Origin: Synchiropus splendidus
Lineage: Eukaryota > Chordata > Actinopteri > Syngnathiformes > Callionymidae
Length of the DNA stretch: 64,000 bases
Assembly (NCBI RefSeq): GCF_027744825.2
Contig: NC_071350.1
Coordinates: forward strand, 2,852,001-2,916,000
Direction: 5' to 3'
Part shown: piece by piece, positions 61,837 to 64,000 of the stretch
Position numbering within the stretch: position 1 is the stretch's first letter
How the letters are laid out: every line of letters begins with the position of its first letter
Position numbers and translations under genes: made by a program
Notes under the pieces: generated by a model
What the model was told of the DNA's origin: nothing
The model's input: only the letters and a program-made list of their open reading frames with translations
Databases searched by the model: none

Positions 61837-64000
61837 CTAGGAGACGAAAAACAGACAGTATATTCCAGCCTTATCTTAACATATCAGCCCTATTAACCTG
61901 CAATGAAATGATCTATTTTTGTTCAACTGGTTAGTAAGATTTTTTTCTATACTACATTTAATAACCCGGGTTACGATGGCTGGCAGAATTTCTGTGTGGT
62001 GGGGACAAAATGGCAAAAAGTGACACCTGAACACCTAAACTTTTGACACTTCATTGACATAGTATTCACTCCATCAAGGAGAGAATGTTGCAGTGCTGTA
62101 TCTGCTGTTAGTTGATTAATAATAACCTTCTACTAGCTGCCATAAATATAATATTTCTAAGGCCTTGAGTTTGACATGGTGCACATCAATGAACTGCTTT
62201 TTATTTTTATGTTTAACCCCTTCATGTATGGCTGCCTACTACAGTACGCACTAGTCATCTAAATATAATTCTTAGAATTGACTGCTATTGTTTTGGAATC
62301 CAAGCTGCATATCAATGTTATCTTCTTAAAAAAAAGAGGCTGTGCTGGGTGAAATTCCTAAAACATCACATGTGAGGAGGCATTTTTAAATACAAAACCT
62401 TTACAATTTAGAAAATCTTGAAATATAAAACTCATATTTAAGCTAAGATGAGAAACAAACTATTTAACAATCATTCTTACTTTGAAAGTGCTTCAATACC
62501 ATTCAGTCCGACAAGTGTGTAGACAATTCAACCACAAGCTAAGGATGTGCAGATGTGGGCTTCGCTTGAGGCAAGTGAGGAGTAAAACCGAAAAATTCAC
62601 TTGTATTTTCCTTGCGGCTTCGCAGCAGAGCAAAGTTTTTTGTAAAAAAAAAAAAAAAAACCTCAATGGGACAAATAACTTTTGCTTGTCATATAAAAAT
62701 GTTTTTTTTTTGTCAGCCAGTCACTGCTTCCCAGAATACAAGACTAATTCTTTGTTTTTGCTTTTATCTGTCCATTAAAGGGGAACCTTATCGAAATTTC
62801 CCAGAAGCACAAAGAGGAAGTTGTGCACTTAACAGAAATTGTCAGACATGTATTTTTAAACCAAAATGTTTAAACCAAACTGGTTGGGTCCGTCTGAAAG
62901 GGGCTTGTGATGGGTTTATTTTGGAAAATTATTCATCGTCAGAGCTGTGGTTTAATGGGACTGTAGCCTGGCTGCGGGTGTTCTGACACGTTTTACAAGG
63001 AAGCAGCGAGACACGCCACAATTACGGTCACCAGCACGGCCCAGCTTAGAGGAAATCATAACGATGCGATTTCTTGTCACCAGTGTCTAATGCTGGAGGT
63101 TTTGGTTTCAGGTTCATGACACAGTGAGACTACAAACTCTTTGGCAGCTCATCCATCAAGTCAACAGCTGCCCACACCCAAGTTACATCTTACCTATCAG
63201 TGACAAATGATAAGGTAGTGAGAAGCAACATCACAAGGGCCAAAACATTTTGAATTTTCTCATGTGGAATCACAACTATTGGAGCGCTTCATCTGTTGCA
63301 CCACATTGAGGGGATGTTGGTGTCCAGACGGTGCAGATTTTCAGCATTTAAAAAATGATCTTAAACTGACTCAAAAGAGTCCACTGACCCATTCTCAGAA
63401 CCTGCCTCCAGCTACTTGTGGGATCAACTTCCAGACCACATCAGAACATGTCAAACAGTCCCAAACTCTGGAGTAAAAACAGACCTGTTCCCATGAGCAG
63501 TTCTCATCTGATTTGTTATTTTAATCTGCAATGTTCCCCTTCTTCCCTTTGCCTCCTGCTGCCTGACTGGATGATAAGTGGACACCTTCCCTGCGGTGTG
63601 CGCTCCAGCACCTGCCTTTTGTGCATGGCTCCATGGTCACCATGAGCACTATGAATTTTGCCAATAAAAAAGCAACCGTCATTTCTGTAACCAGCCAAGT
63701 CGAAGGCAGATGGTTGATTCTTTTAAAAAGTCTTTGAAAGCACTTCAGTCACCTCCAATGTGACGAAGAGACCTTGACTTTTTTTTCTCTGGTGCAGCGG
63801 AGCATTGATTTTTTTCACAGTAGACACCACAACATCTTCTCCAGCACACACAAGTATCTCTCATAGACTAAAGTGGTATTGTATCCAAATACATAAATAG
63901 CATGAACTGTATTTAAGACAAATTAAAAACGAAACGAAAGAGTCAAGGCAGAGGTCTGTTTTCTTTTCAGTTGATGTTTGTTTTGTCAACAAAAGTTTCA
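61837..64000 (-). other. gab3: 5' part of gab3 first intron (open at window edge)
   Basis: The expected first exon with the start of the PH domain (C-x-GWL-x-KSPPE type motif) was looked for on the minus strand and not seen, so this is intron continuing past 64,000. It contains poly-A (62,644-62,660) and poly-T (62,703-62,711) runs and a possible LINE fragment near 63,400-63,500. Confidence 0.5.
63395..63500 (+). mobile_element. Possible LINE ORF2 C-terminal scrap
   Basis: Translated with shifts, the plus strand gives SSYLWDQLPDHIRTCQTV and GVKTDLFP, resembling the 'LWNSLPxHIRxxxxxxxFKxxLKTHLF' end common to several fish LINEs. Very short and degenerate. Confidence 0.35.

Overview
The window is vertebrate nuclear DNA, almost certainly from a teleost fish. 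Genes are split into many short exons with GT-AG introns, intergenic distances are small, and the repeats are typical of fish: a Tc1-type transposon, hAT-like and MITE-like elements, and non-LTR retrotransposon tails. I rebuilt exon structures by matching reading phase across splice sites. Protein identities come from remembered vertebrate family sequences, not from a database search.

Layout. 1-3,600 is mostly non-coding flank, with one coding-like orphan exon at 529-815 (-). 3,651-21,654 (+) is brwd3: 40 coding exons, 1,791 codons, with a beta-propeller and two bromodomains. Intron 18 holds a Tc1-type element; intron 25 holds a MITE and a LINE tail. 22,600-29,450 is repeat-rich and gene-poor. 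29,453-31,615 (-) is an intronless tent5d coding exon, about 720 codons long because a ~330-residue insertion splits the nucleotidyltransferase core. 34,396-37,750 (+) is chmp1b (8 coding exons, 199 aa). 39,228-42,476 (+) is a Rag GTPase of the RagA/RagB type (9 coding exons, 315 aa). 43,326-47,170 (-) is cnga2 (5 coding exons, 664 aa). 50,496-52,187 (-) is alkbh4 (3 exons, 286 aa). 53,298 to beyond the right edge (-) is gab3 (8 coding exons seen, first exon outside).

The genes do not form a pathway. They cover chromatin reading (Brwd3), mRNA poly(A) extension (Tent5d), ESCRT-III membrane remodelling (Chmp1b), lysosomal nutrient sensing to mTORC1 (Rag GTPase), olfactory-type cyclic-nucleotide signalling (Cnga2), 2-oxoglutarate-dependent demethylation (Alkbh4) and docking downstream of receptor tyrosine kinases (Gab3). 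Brwd3, Tent5d, Cnga2 and Gab3 have human orthologues on the X. Chmp1b and the Rag gene correspond to the X-linked, intron-bearing lineages (CHMP1B2P, RRAGB) of human genes that also exist as intronless autosomal copies (CHMP1B, RRAGA). The window therefore looks like a fish block paralleling parts of the mammalian X, keeping intron-containing versions of two genes.

Most notable: the acidic ~330-residue insertion inside Tent5d; the adjacent intron-bearing chmp1b and rag genes; a MITE-like family whose ends resemble the CTCF core motif; a poly-glutamate tract in Brwd3 where I recall an RG-rich segment in human BRWD3; a Met beside the pore glutamate of Cnga2; and E-box/CRE and M-box motifs in the putative chmp1b and rag promoters.
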